Of a DNA stretch of 62,712 nt, positions 25,724-33,967 are shown in pieces (position 1 is the first letter of the stretch; every line of letters starts with the position of its first letter). The notes below the pieces were generated by a model that did no database searches, was not told the origin of the DNA, and worked only from the letters and a program-made list of their open reading frames with translations. Source of the stretch: Mailhella sp. (lineage in GTDB: Bacteria; Desulfobacterota; Desulfovibrionia; Desulfovibrionales; Desulfovibrionaceae); the NCBI GenBank assembly GCA_029258655.1, contig JARHYD010000112.1, positions 1 through 62,712 on the forward strand, written 5' to 3'. Made by a program: the position numbers and the translations under genes.

Positions 25724-26743
25724 TTAAGAAAGTAATGCAGACCCCCACGTAAGACCTGCTCCAAAAGCTGTTAATAACGTTTTATTCCCTTTTTTTAATA
25801 TTCCTTTTTCTCTTGCTTCGTCCATAGCAAGCAAAATAGAACTAGCAGAAGTATTACCATATTTTTCTAAATTTGTAAAAACGTTATCTTTTGCTATACC
25901 TAAGCGTTCACCAACAGCCTCAATAATACGCATATTTGCTTGATGAGCAATAAATAAATCAATATCAGAAATAGCTAAGTGATTACGTTCTAAAAGTTTA
26001 AAACTTTCTTGCGTCATTCCCCGAACAGCGTGCTTAAAGACTTCCCTTCCTTGCATAGAAAGAAAAAATGTATCATCGATACGATCTCCAACCTTAGCCT
26101 GCCATTCTGTTCCACCGCCAATACGAATTAAATCCTTATAGTCACCATCAGCTCCGATTGAAACATCAAGAACACTATAAAGATAATCCCCATGATCACG
26201 TAAAATCACTGCACCAGCGGCATCACCAAATAAAATACTAGTTGTTCTATCTTGATAATTTAATCTGCGTGAAAGACCTTCTGCTGTCACAAGTAAAATT
26301 GTTGCATTTCTATGCAACATCAAAAATGCTCGTGCTAATTCTAAACCATAAATAAAACCTGAACACGCAGCATTAAAATCAAAACATACCAAACTTGGAT
26401 TTTTAGGGGAAATAGTCTGTAACCCAGACACAGAAGACATTCCTAGCTTTTCTGCAATAAGACAAGCCACACTAGGAGATAAATTTTGAGGAGAGCATGT
26501 TGCTACTAAAATATGCGTAATTTCTGATTTATCAATTTTTGCGTCTTGAATGGCTTTTATTGACGCTTCATACGCTATATCAGAAACATTTTGTTCTTTT
26601 GCTAACACATGCCTATTTTTAATACCTGTTCTTGTTACAATCCATTCATCACTAGTATCCATTATTTTTTCAAAATCAAAATTGGATAGTGTTGTATGAG
26701 GAACAGAAGTTCCAAGACCTGCAATATAACAAATAGAATTCAT
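25724..26743 (-). CDS. fabH: 3-oxoacyl-[acyl-carrier-protein] synthase III (FabH)
   Basis: A 339-residue initiating ketosynthase condensing acetyl-CoA with malonyl-ACP. Triad: Cys in FDFNAACSGFIYGLELA, His in LFIAHQANMRII, Asn in KYGNTSASSI. WIVTRTGIKNRH near the N-terminus is diagnostic. It starts two bases after plsX stops, so translation is coupled. Slightly longer than E. coli FabH (317 aa), mainly through an insertion before the active-site Cys (SVSGLQTISPKNPSL). Confidence 0.96.
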   Translation of the reverse strand: MNSICYIAGLGTSVPHTTLSNFDFEKIMDTSDEWIVTRTGIKNRHVLAKEQNVSDIAYEASIKAIQDAKIDKSEITHILVATCSPQNLSPSVACLIAEKLGMSSVSGLQTISPKNPSLVCFDFNAACSGFIYGLELARAFLMLHRNATILLVTAEGLSRRLNYQDRTTSILFGDAAGAVILRDHGDYLYSVLDVSIGADGDYKDLIRIGGGTEWQAKVGDRIDDTFFLSMQGREVFKHAVRGMTQESFKLLERNHLAISDIDLFIAHQANMRIIEAVGERLGIAKDNVFTNLEKYGNTSASSILLAMDEAREKGILKKGNKTLLTAFGAGLTWGSALLS

Positions 26744-26745
26744 AA

Positions 26746-27789
26746 TTATACTGATCGAGCAAAACTCGTTAGTTCTTCATTTTCCTTTAATGAATTAAGT
26801 AATTTATTATGAGTATCTTTTTCAATATAGGTATTTGCCATTAATACAGCACTTTCAATAGCACGTTTATTACTTGAACCATGACAAACAAAACTAATAC
26901 CTTTTAATCCAAGTAAAGGAGCTCCACCGTATTCTGCATAATCAATTTTCTTTTTAAATTTCAAAAATGCTTTTTTTGCTAAAAAAGCACCAATTTTTGG
27001 CAAAAGACCATTACCAGTAAGTTCTTTTTTAAGAACATGGGTTAAAGAAAAAGCCAATCCCTCACTTAACTTCAAAGCAATATTTCCTACAAAGCCATCG
27101 CAAACAACAACATCAACATCACCAATAAAAATATCACGTCCTTCAACGTTTCCAACAAAATTGAGATGTTGTGCTACTTTTAAAAGATCATAAGCTTCTT
27201 TTACTGTACTAGTGCCTTTTCCTTCTTCTTCACCAATACTTAAAATACCAACTCTAGGTTCTTCGTATTCTAAAATATCTTTTGCAAATGCTGCTCCCAT
27301 AAGAGCAAATTGAAATAAATGGTATGGTTTACATTCAACATTAGCACCAACGTCTAATAGCAATCTAGGTGTTGTTTTAGAAGGCATAATAGTAGCAAGA
27401 CAAGGACGCTCAACTCCAGAAATACGCCCAATAATAAACATACCACACGCAACACAAGCACCAGAATGCCCAGCACTGATAACAGCGTGAGCCTCACCAT
27501 CTTTCACTAAACGACAAGCAACTTGAATAGAAGAATCCTTTTTTTGACGTAAAATATCAGAAGGCTTTTCATTCATTTCAACAACTTGTGATGCATGAAC
27601 AATAGAATAATCTACGGCTTTCAAATCATCAGGCAAAGTATCTAAAACTTCCTGTATTTTATCTTCTAAACCTACAAAAAGTATTTTAGCACCACATTGT
27701 TTTGCTGCTTGTAAAGCACCCGGAACAACAACGGAAGGTCCAAAATCACCTCCCATTGCATCCACGGCTAAGATATTATTATTCTTCAT
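26746..27789 (-). CDS. plsX: Phosphate acyltransferase PlsX
   Basis: A 347-residue enzyme making acyl-phosphate from acyl-ACP for phospholipid synthesis. Recognised by ILAVDAMGGDFGPSVVVPGAL at the start, IVHASQVVEMNEKPSDILR, and DGFVGNIALKLSEGL. Its start overlaps the rpmF stop by 11 bases, the usual rpmF-plsX coupling in Gram-negative bacteria. Confidence 0.97.
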   Translation of the reverse strand: MKNNNILAVDAMGGDFGPSVVVPGALQAAKQCGAKILFVGLEDKIQEVLDTLPDDLKAVDYSIVHASQVVEMNEKPSDILRQKKDSSIQVACRLVKDGEAHAVISAGHSGACVACGMFIIGRISGVERPCLATIMPSKTTPRLLLDVGANVECKPYHLFQFALMGAAFAKDILEYEEPRVGILSIGEEEGKGTSTVKEAYDLLKVAQHLNFVGNVEGRDIFIGDVDVVVCDGFVGNIALKLSEGLAFSLTHVLKKELTGNGLLPKIGAFLAKKAFLKFKKKIDYAEYGGAPLLGLKGISFVCHGSSNKRAIESAVLMANTYIEKDTHNKLLNSLKENEELTSFARSV

Positions 27790-27964
27790 TAGAGCTTACA
27801 GCTTCTACTTGACGACCTTTATACTTTCCACAAGCAGGACATACTGCATGAGGAACAGTAGGAGCACCACAAGAACAATAAATCACAGAAGGTTTTGCAA
27901 TGCGATCATGGGAACGACGCATACCTTTTTTAGAGTGAGATTTTTTATTTTGTTGAACAGCCAT
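27779..27964 (-). CDS. rpmF: 50S ribosomal protein L32
   Basis: A 61-residue ribosomal protein. MAVQQNKKSHSKKGMRRSHD is the typical L32 start. Four cysteines in two pairs (CSC and CPAC) form a zinc ribbon, so this is the Zn-binding form. Position between the YceD/DUF177 gene and plsX is the standard order. Confidence 0.97.
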   Translation of the reverse strand: MAVQQNKKSHSKKGMRRSHDRIAKPSVIYCSCGAPTVPHAVCPACGKYKGRQVEAVSSNEE

Positions 27965-27993
27965 ACTATTCTCCTTATTTAAGCCTTCGCTTA

Positions 27994-28533
27994 CTATTGT
28001 ATTTTCAAATTTCTTAGCACAGCAAGACGCGGATCATGTCCTTCATCTTCACATGTACAATTTCCTTCGTTTAAATTCTTACCACAAGTAGGACAAACAC
28101 CTTTACAATTTTTTGTACATAAAGGTTTAGTTGGCATAGTAAGAACAAACTCTTCCCAAAGCAATGCACCCACATCTACAATAGTTGCATTCTTATCTTT
28201 GAAAATAATTCTATGATCATCCAAGACTTCTTCAGAACTTACTTCCAAATCATCACTTGGATATTCTTCAAATTCATCAAATGAATAATCAATATTAATT
28301 TCTGTTTCTTCTGCACATCTATCACAAGGAACAGAAACCTTACCTTTTATTTTTCCACGAAAAAGACAGCCTTCTTCCTCTGGCAAAATAAAAACTTCGG
28401 CTTGAATATCATTAATAATCTTGCAAGCAATATGAAACTCCTTAATTGGATCAAGCCAAATTTTCTGATCATTATATTGAAATGTTTGACCATATTGGTC
28501 TACATCTCGCAATAACATCTGAAATTCTTTCAT
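27994..28533 (-). CDS. YceD/DUF177 family protein
   Basis: About 179 residues. The YceD-family pattern is clear: VPCDRCAEETEI in the middle, LPTKPLC and CKGVCPTCGKNLNEGNCTCE near the C-terminus, ending DPRLAVLRNLK. YceD is linked to large-subunit rRNA maturation and is nearly always beside rpmF, as here. The ATG at 28533 follows AAGGAG by five bases; a GTG two codons earlier is less likely. A good promoter lies 20-50 bases upstream, so this is the first gene of the rpmF-plsX-fab operon. Confidence 0.93.
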   Translation of the reverse strand: MKEFQMLLRDVDQYGQTFQYNDQKIWLDPIKEFHIACKIINDIQAEVFILPEEEGCLFRGKIKGKVSVPCDRCAEETEINIDYSFDEFEEYPSDDLEVSSEEVLDDHRIIFKDKNATIVDVGALLWEEFVLTMPTKPLCTKNCKGVCPTCGKNLNEGNCTCEDEGHDPRLAVLRNLKIQ

Positions 28534-28554
28534 ATACACTCCTTGCGAACGTGT

Positions 28555-28584
28555 AATTTACAAATAAGTTATAGAAGTTGTCAA
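28555..28584 (-). promoter_or_regulatory. Promoter of the yceD-rpmF-plsX-fab operon
   Basis: On the minus strand a consensus TTGACA is followed after 18 bases by TAAATT, 20-odd bases before the DUF177 start. The -35 match is perfect and the -10 match is 4/6. The rest of the 28534-28760 gap is AT-rich and holds no visible gene or terminator. Confidence 0.6.
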
Positions 28585-28760
28585 GAAAATATAATCATTT
28601 TAATGATTTTTTTTCGATTTTTCTAGCAAAAAATTTTTTTGTTAAATGAAAATATCTTTTTTCTCTCATTTTTTCCTTTATAAAAAGAATATATTCATTT
28701 ATCCTTTTTCATTTTATAACGTAAAAAATTTTTCAAGAAAACACTTCTTATTTCATAAAA

Positions 28761-29972
28761 CTATTTATTACCTAAATGATTTGCTTTCTCAACTGCACGC
28801 TTAAAACCATCTCGTGATTTTTCAATTACCTTTTCTTCAACAGCATAACAAAGTCTAATATATCCTGCAAGACCAAATCCTGCACCAGAAACACCTAAAA
28901 TCTTTTCTTCTTGCAAGCAATGAATAAACAATTTATCATCACCACCCGGAGCTTTTGGAAAAATATAAAATGCTCCCATTGGCTTTTGAAATTCAAGTCC
29001 TGCTTTTTCTAAAATATCACAAAATATTTCTCTACGCTTAGCATAAATTTCTAAAGCTTCCTTTGTGGATATACCTAAAGCTGCTTTCATTAAATATTGC
29101 CCAACAACAGGTGGATTAACAAATCCTAAAATACGATTAGACATAATACAAGCATTCATTAATAATTCTTTTTCTTCAATTTGTGGCGAAACTGCAAGAT
29201 ACCCAATTCGTTCACCTGCAATTCCAAATTTTTTAGAAAAAGAACTTATAAGCACAGCATAACGGTAATGAGCCAATACAGATGGAACTTGTGTATTATC
29301 ATACGTTAAATATCTATATGGTTCATCAGAAACAAGAAAAATAGAATGTCCAAACTTTTTACCAGCTTTTTCTAAGATCTCAACAATTTTCTTTATCACT
29401 TCTTCTGAATAAACCACACCAGTTGGATTATTTGGAGAATTAATAATAAGTACACGTGTTTTTTCTGTAATTGCCTTTTCTAAGGCTACAAAATCAGGTA
29501 AAAATGTTTCTACATCTGCTAATACAGTTTTAAAAACTCCTTGATGATTTTCCGTATAAAATCGATATTCCCCAAAAAAAGGTGCAATAGCTAAAACTTC
29601 ATCTTGTGGATCAAGCACTGCATGAAAAAAAGCATTCATTGCTCCTGCTGCACCACAGCTAAGCATAACATCATTTTTTGTTAATACTACATTTTGCTCT
29701 TTTGTAAGTTCTTCTGCTAATGCTTCCAAAGCCCAAGCAAAACCTGCGTTTGGCATATAACCTAAACTTGCAGGTTTATTCAACTGCCCTGCTAAATCAA
29801 ACATTGCTTGTTGCACAGCTAATGGTGGTGACAAATCTGGATTTCCTAAACTAAAATCCATAACAGCATCAGCACCATATTGCTTTTTTAACTGTATACC
29901 TAACTCAAACATTTGCCTTATCATTGAACCTTGCTCAATATTAGCTTGCATTTTTTTTGACACAACAGACAT
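28761..29972 (-). CDS. PLP-dependent class I/II aminotransferase
   Basis: A 403-residue fold-type I aminotransferase. Motifs: DFSLGNPDLSPP, INSPNNPTGVVYS, VSDEPYRYLTY (PLP pyridine-binding Asp) and SFSKKFGIAGERIGY with the PLP lysine. It is of the aspartate/aromatic aminotransferase type; substrate cannot be fixed from sequence. It lies eight bases after cbiK in the same direction, which may be coincidental. Confidence 0.9.
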   Translation of the reverse strand: MSVVSKKMQANIEQGSMIRQMFELGIQLKKQYGADAVMDFSLGNPDLSPPLAVQQAMFDLAGQLNKPASLGYMPNAGFAWALEALAEELTKEQNVVLTKNDVMLSCGAAGAMNAFFHAVLDPQDEVLAIAPFFGEYRFYTENHQGVFKTVLADVETFLPDFVALEKAITEKTRVLIINSPNNPTGVVYSEEVIKKIVEILEKAGKKFGHSIFLVSDEPYRYLTYDNTQVPSVLAHYRYAVLISSFSKKFGIAGERIGYLAVSPQIEEKELLMNACIMSNRILGFVNPPVVGQYLMKAALGISTKEALEIYAKRREIFCDILEKAGLEFQKPMGAFYIFPKAPGGDDKLFIHCLQEEKILGVSGAGFGLAGYIRLCYAVEEKVIEKSRDGFKRAVEKANHLGNK

Positions 29973-29980
29973 ATATTCTC

Positions 29981-30838
29981 CTATAATGCAAGAATAGCAT
30001 CATTAATTCTATCTATCCAAATATCTTGTATTTTACACGATTCTGCTAACCCTTTTAAATACGGTTCACATTCAAACCCAAGAGCTTTGATTTGACTTTT
30101 CCATGATTTTTCATCATCTCCTGCCATATCACAAAGAGCGTGTTTTCCTACAACAGTTAAAAGAGGCAACAACCAAACTTTATGAATAGTTGATTTTAAT
30201 TTCAAATCTTCTTTTACTTCTTTTAATGTTAATACCCCTTCCATACAAGCAGAATACATATTTTCATTATAACTATGCAATAATGTATGCAAAGATAAAT
30301 ATAATTGTTCTGCTTCATGACTTGTGCCATGTCCCATCCAAATCACTATATCATTTTCTTGATAAGAATCAGGAACTAAGGATTGTAAAGCCAAGACAAC
30401 CTTTTCTATATCTTGTTCTTTAGTTAATAATGGCAAACCAAAACTTACTGTTATTCCAAACTGTTCTTGTGCTATTTTAGTATCTTCCAAGACTTCATGA
30501 TATTCTATACCCGCTATTAAATGTAAACTTTGAACAATAACGTGCGTAAAACGCTCAAAAGCCATTTTTTGTAATGCTTTTAACACAGAATCTGATTTTG
30601 TTCTTGCGTGTGCTAACCGTTTTCGCAACGTTTCAGAAGTAAATGCGATACGAACAGGAACGTTATAATATGCTTCAAGTCTTGCTTGAAAATACCGAAT
30701 AGCTTGACTGCTTTGCATATTAGAAGAACCATAAGCCGCAATTAAAATTCCTACTTTAAATTTACGCTCTTTAGAACTACATCGTTTTTTTATATTGCTC
30801 CAATCATAAGAGCTTGTTTCTGCCATACAATGAATCAT
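29981..30838 (-). CDS. cbiK: Sirohydrochlorin cobaltochelatase CbiK (class II chelatase)
   Basis: About 285 residues. ILIAAYGSSN at the start of the fold, the catalytic/metal region VQSLHLIAGIEYHEV and the second metal site MGHGTSHEAEQLYLSL are the CbiK/HemH-type signatures. It inserts Co (or Fe) into sirohydrochlorin, feeding cobalamin and siroheme/heme routes; the AhbA/B subunit at 10588 uses the iron product. No signal peptide is seen, so it is the cytoplasmic form. The start (30838, or ATG 30826) overlaps the DUF523 gene by 23-35 bases without a good ribosome binding site, which suggests translational coupling. Confidence 0.9.
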   Translation of the reverse strand: MIHCMAETSSYDWSNIKKRCSSKERKFKVGILIAAYGSSNMQSSQAIRYFQARLEAYYNVPVRIAFTSETLRKRLAHARTKSDSVLKALQKMAFERFTHVIVQSLHLIAGIEYHEVLEDTKIAQEQFGITVSFGLPLLTKEQDIEKVVLALQSLVPDSYQENDIVIWMGHGTSHEAEQLYLSLHTLLHSYNENMYSACMEGVLTLKEVKEDLKLKSTIHKVWLLPLLTVVGKHALCDMAGDDEKSWKSQIKALGFECEPYLKGLAESCKIQDIWIDRINDAILAL

Positions 30839-31277
30839 AATACACTTTTATATATTTTCCTATATCATCTTTTTCAGTACAAACAAAAAAATTATTTTGC
30901 CGTAATATTTTTGTAAACATTCCATCACCAAAAATTAATCGACGGCTAAATGTACCATCATATATTTGTGAAACACCACAACTTGGAGATTTTGCTTTTA
31001 AAATTGCCCAATTTGCACCAAATTGCCTTGCTAACACTAATGCTTTAAAAGCACCATACACATACTCTTTTGTACAATCTTTGCCTTTAGCACTTATAAC
31101 CTTATTTTCAACAATTTCGCAAGGAGTTCTTGGTACTGACAAACCACCAAAACATTCTGGACAAACTGGAAGAGCAAAACCCTTTTCATACAATTTTTTT
31201 ATCCAATCCACAGTATTCGCTTTTCCATCATAACGACATGAAAAACCAACTAAACAAGCACTAACAACTATTTTCAT
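30804..31277 (-). CDS. DUF523 family protein
   Basis: A 157-residue protein matching the DUF523 pattern: VVSACLVGFSCRYDGKAN, PVCPECFGGLSVPRTPCEI, and AKSPSCGVSQIYDGTF. The conserved cysteines of SACL, CPE and SPSCG suggest a metal or Fe-S site. Function is not established. Its ATG follows a terminator hairpin (31283-31304) by only a few bases and lacks a clear ribosome binding site. It may be expressed by read-through from purM or from a weak start. Confidence 0.88.
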   Translation of the reverse strand: MKIVVSACLVGFSCRYDGKANTVDWIKKLYEKGFALPVCPECFGGLSVPRTPCEIVENKVISAKGKDCTKEYVYGAFKALVLARQFGANWAILKAKSPSCGVSQIYDGTFSRRLIFGDGMFTKILRQNNFFVCTEKDDIGKYIKVYYDSLYGRNKLL

Positions 31278-31282
31278 TATAC

Positions 31283-31304
31283 AAAAAAGGGCGTTTACAC
31301 GCCC
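31283..31304 (-). terminator. Terminator after purM
   Basis: On the minus strand GGGCGT, GTAA, ACGCCC, then TTTTTT. It lies directly between the purM stop and the DUF523 start codon. Confidence 0.85.
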
Positions 31305-31307
31305 ATA

Positions 31308-32360
31308 CTAAAAATTAATCTTTACAGCTTCTTCATTCTCATTTGATTTTGTTGTAATTTTACCTATTTCCCACGCTTTCATATTAACAGCATGAAGCAT
31401 TTCAAGAGTCTTAGACGCACTTTCTTTATCAACAATAAGAATATAACCAATTCCACTATTAAAAATTTGTAACATTTCAGACCAAGATAAATTTCCTTGT
31501 TCTTTTAACCAAGTAAAAACTGGTGGAATTTCCCAAGAACCAAAATTAATTTCTGCAACAGCTAAATTAGGAAGAACACGTGGAATATTATCATAAAAAC
31601 CACCACCTGTAATATGAACCATTCCTTTTATTTCTATGTCACGCATAATAGCTTTTAAACAATCTACATAAATAATTGTTGGCTCAAGCAATACTTCTGC
31701 AAAAGTTTTATCAGTACCTGGAAAAATATCATCTTTTTTTGCTCCACTTTGAGCAAAAATCTTTCTTACTAAACTATAACCATTTGAATGCACACCAGAA
31801 GATTGTATTCCAATAATCACATCATCATTTTTAATTTTAGAACCATCAACTAAAGCATCATTATCAACAATACCTACACAGAATCCAGCCAAATCATAAT
31901 CTTCTTCATTATACATACCGGGCATTTCTGCTGTTTCACCACCTAAAAGCGTACACGCTGATTGACGGCAACCTTCAGCAATACCCGCAATAACATTTTG
32001 TGCTTTTGCAACATCTAATTTACTGCAAGCAAAATAATCTAAAAAGAAAAGAGGCTTTGCTCCTTGTACAAGAATATCATTAACACTCATAGCCACAAGG
32101 TCAATACCAACTGTATCGTGTTTATTAAATTCAAAGGCTAATTTAAGTTTTGTTCCAACCCCATCAGTTGATGCAACAAGAATAGGATCTTTCATAGAAC
32201 TAATATCAGGTCTAAAAAGTCCCCCAAAACTTCCTATATCAGATAAAACACCTGCTGTATGTGTAGTAGAAACAATAGATTTAATTTTTGATACTAAATC
32301 ATTGCCTGCCTCAATATTAACACCTGCATCAGTATATACTTGTGAACGAGAAGAACTCAT
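31308..32360 (-). CDS. purM: Phosphoribosylformylglycinamidine cyclo-ligase (AIR synthetase)
   Basis: A 350-residue purine enzyme converting FGAM to AIR. Recognised from YTDAGVNIEAGNDLV, ASTDGVGTKLKLAF, LLGGETAEMPGMY and GGGFYDNIPRVLP. Full length. Probably transcribed alone from the 90-base gap upstream and stopped by the hairpin at 31283. Confidence 0.97.
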   Translation of the reverse strand: MSSSRSQVYTDAGVNIEAGNDLVSKIKSIVSTTHTAGVLSDIGSFGGLFRPDISSMKDPILVASTDGVGTKLKLAFEFNKHDTVGIDLVAMSVNDILVQGAKPLFFLDYFACSKLDVAKAQNVIAGIAEGCRQSACTLLGGETAEMPGMYNEEDYDLAGFCVGIVDNDALVDGSKIKNDDVIIGIQSSGVHSNGYSLVRKIFAQSGAKKDDIFPGTDKTFAEVLLEPTIIYVDCLKAIMRDIEIKGMVHITGGGFYDNIPRVLPNLAVAEINFGSWEIPPVFTWLKEQGNLSWSEMLQIFNSGIGYILIVDKESASKTLEMLHAVNMKAWEIGKITTKSNENEEAVKINF

Positions 32361-32450
32361 TTCTAACTCCTTTATAAAACCATTTCATGGCAAAAAATTA
32401 TCGTATTTTTTTTCATTTGCCAAGTAATTCGATAAAAAAAATTAAATTTC

Positions 32451-33425
32451 TTATGCATAAACTAATAAAGAAAAATATCCAAACATAAAAAGAAGATCAA
32501 AAAGAAAAAGAATAAATACAATACTCTTTTTTTGCATTGGCATTGTAGCAGTATAAAAACTTTTCTTTCCTTTCATAGAAAGTGGTAAATAAATAAAAGG
32601 AAAAATTGCTATACCAATTTGAATATATAAAACTTTTTCAGAAACAAAAGGCAATATTATATGAGCAATATTTTTTTCTAAACTAGGTTCAAAAAGAACT
32701 GTCATTACAGCAATAGCAAGAAGTAAAATAAACGTTATAAAAAAAAGCGTTTTTCCATATTTTTGTAAAACAAAAGTATAATAATCTCGTCCAAAATCCA
32801 TTTTATTCCTAACAATAATAGTAAAAATAACAATAAGGTATAATGCAAACAAAAAGACAAAACTATAAAAAATTGTCGCAAGCAAAATTTGAAAAATAAA
32901 ATCATAGTTTTTTGCCGAAATAAAATGATAATCAAAACCAAAAATAATTTTTAAAAAATATTTTGGAAAAAACTGTGCATTACCAAGTATAGTGCTAATG
33001 TCAGCAGAAGAAGCAAAAAAGGAAAACCAAACAAAAAGAAAATATAATGCAACAAATCCACAACAACAGCTTAAAAAAGGAAAAATAATATGTTTAATTT
33101 TTTTAGCATATAAAAAAGAGATACAAGCAAGAAAAAAGAAAATTCCTATTATTCCATAAAAAAAAGTATCTACATTACTTTGCGGAAATTTTTCAGCAAA
33201 TAGAACATTGAGCTGATAAAAAGTCCCATGCATGAGAATATCTAATCCAAATGCAAAAAAATATAAAATTGCTAACAAAGCAATACAATAACTTAATTGC
33301 TGACTTGCTTTTCCATATAAAGATCGTTTATTTTTTATTTCAAAAACCTTATATGATAACGCATAAACAGGCATAAAAAGAACAAGAATTGAACCAAAGA
33401 AAAAAGAAAATAAAAGAAAATCCAT
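32451..33425 (-). CDS. Polytopic membrane protein of unknown function
   Basis: A 324-residue protein with about eight to nine hydrophobic helices and short loops; the remaining sequence is rich in Phe, Ile and Leu. No charged motif pattern that I can tie to a family is visible. The spacing of helices is a little like cytochrome-ubiquinol oxidase or integral permease subunits, but the expected heme-ligand motifs are not evident, so I make no functional claim. It stands alone, divergent from the AsmA-like gene. Confidence 0.7.
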   Translation of the reverse strand: MDFLLFSFFFGSILVLFMPVYALSYKVFEIKNKRSLYGKASQQLSYCIALLAILYFFAFGLDILMHGTFYQLNVLFAEKFPQSNVDTFFYGIIGIFFFLACISFLYAKKIKHIIFPFLSCCCGFVALYFLFVWFSFFASSADISTILGNAQFFPKYFLKIIFGFDYHFISAKNYDFIFQILLATIFYSFVFLFALYLIVIFTIIVRNKMDFGRDYYTFVLQKYGKTLFFITFILLLAIAVMTVLFEPSLEKNIAHIILPFVSEKVLYIQIGIAIFPFIYLPLSMKGKKSFYTATMPMQKKSIVFILFLFDLLFMFGYFSLLVYA

Positions 33426-33675
33426 TTAACAACCTCTATTTTTTTCCGTATCATAACGAAACAAAATATAATGAGCAAGCATAAAGATTTTATCCTCAAC
33501 AGCACCATTAACTCTCAACCATAACACTCTTTATTTTGTAAGAGGCTTCCCCTCTTATACCCGATCATATCCCTTTATACTTTTATGCAAACTTTATTTA
33601 CTACAAAAAATGTTGCGTTATTCCTACAAGAATAATAATGGCTAATTATTTGATTTTTATAATATTAAAAATTTA

Positions 33676-33829
33676 TAAGGTGTATTTTTAAATTAATCTT
33701 ATTTTATTTTTTTCTTTGGGGGAAATGATTTCCCCCAAGCCCCCTCAATTAGGCAAATTTATTAAAATTTATTTCAATAAATTTGCTTATTTAAGTTTAA
33801 TTATTATAAATAATTTGAAAACACTCCTA
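33676..33829 (+). repeat. R1 repeat, copy D (internally shortened)
   Basis: Begins TAAGGTGTATTTTTAAATTA and ends TAATTTGAAAACACTCCTA. The GGGGGAAATGATTTCCCCC hairpin and the core palindrome are present, but most of the right arm is missing (about 154 bases versus 274). It lies in a divergent intergenic region (33426-33967) whose remainder holds only a small TAAGAGG...CCTCTTA hairpin at about 33540. Confidence 0.8.
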
Positions 33830-33967
33830 AATTTAAAAGCACTCCTAAAATAAAAATTCTTTACCTTATGATAAAATCATTATAATTTATACCAGATGAA
33901 ACCTATATATTTTATCCATTTTCTCTTAAAAGATAAAATATATAGTAACAAAGCCATATAACGAGTT

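Noticed and set aside
32451..33425. Cytochrome oxidase or cytochrome bd subunit
   Set aside because: Several hydrophobic helices suggest it, but no convincing heme-ligand His/Met pattern or quinone-loop motif is seen.
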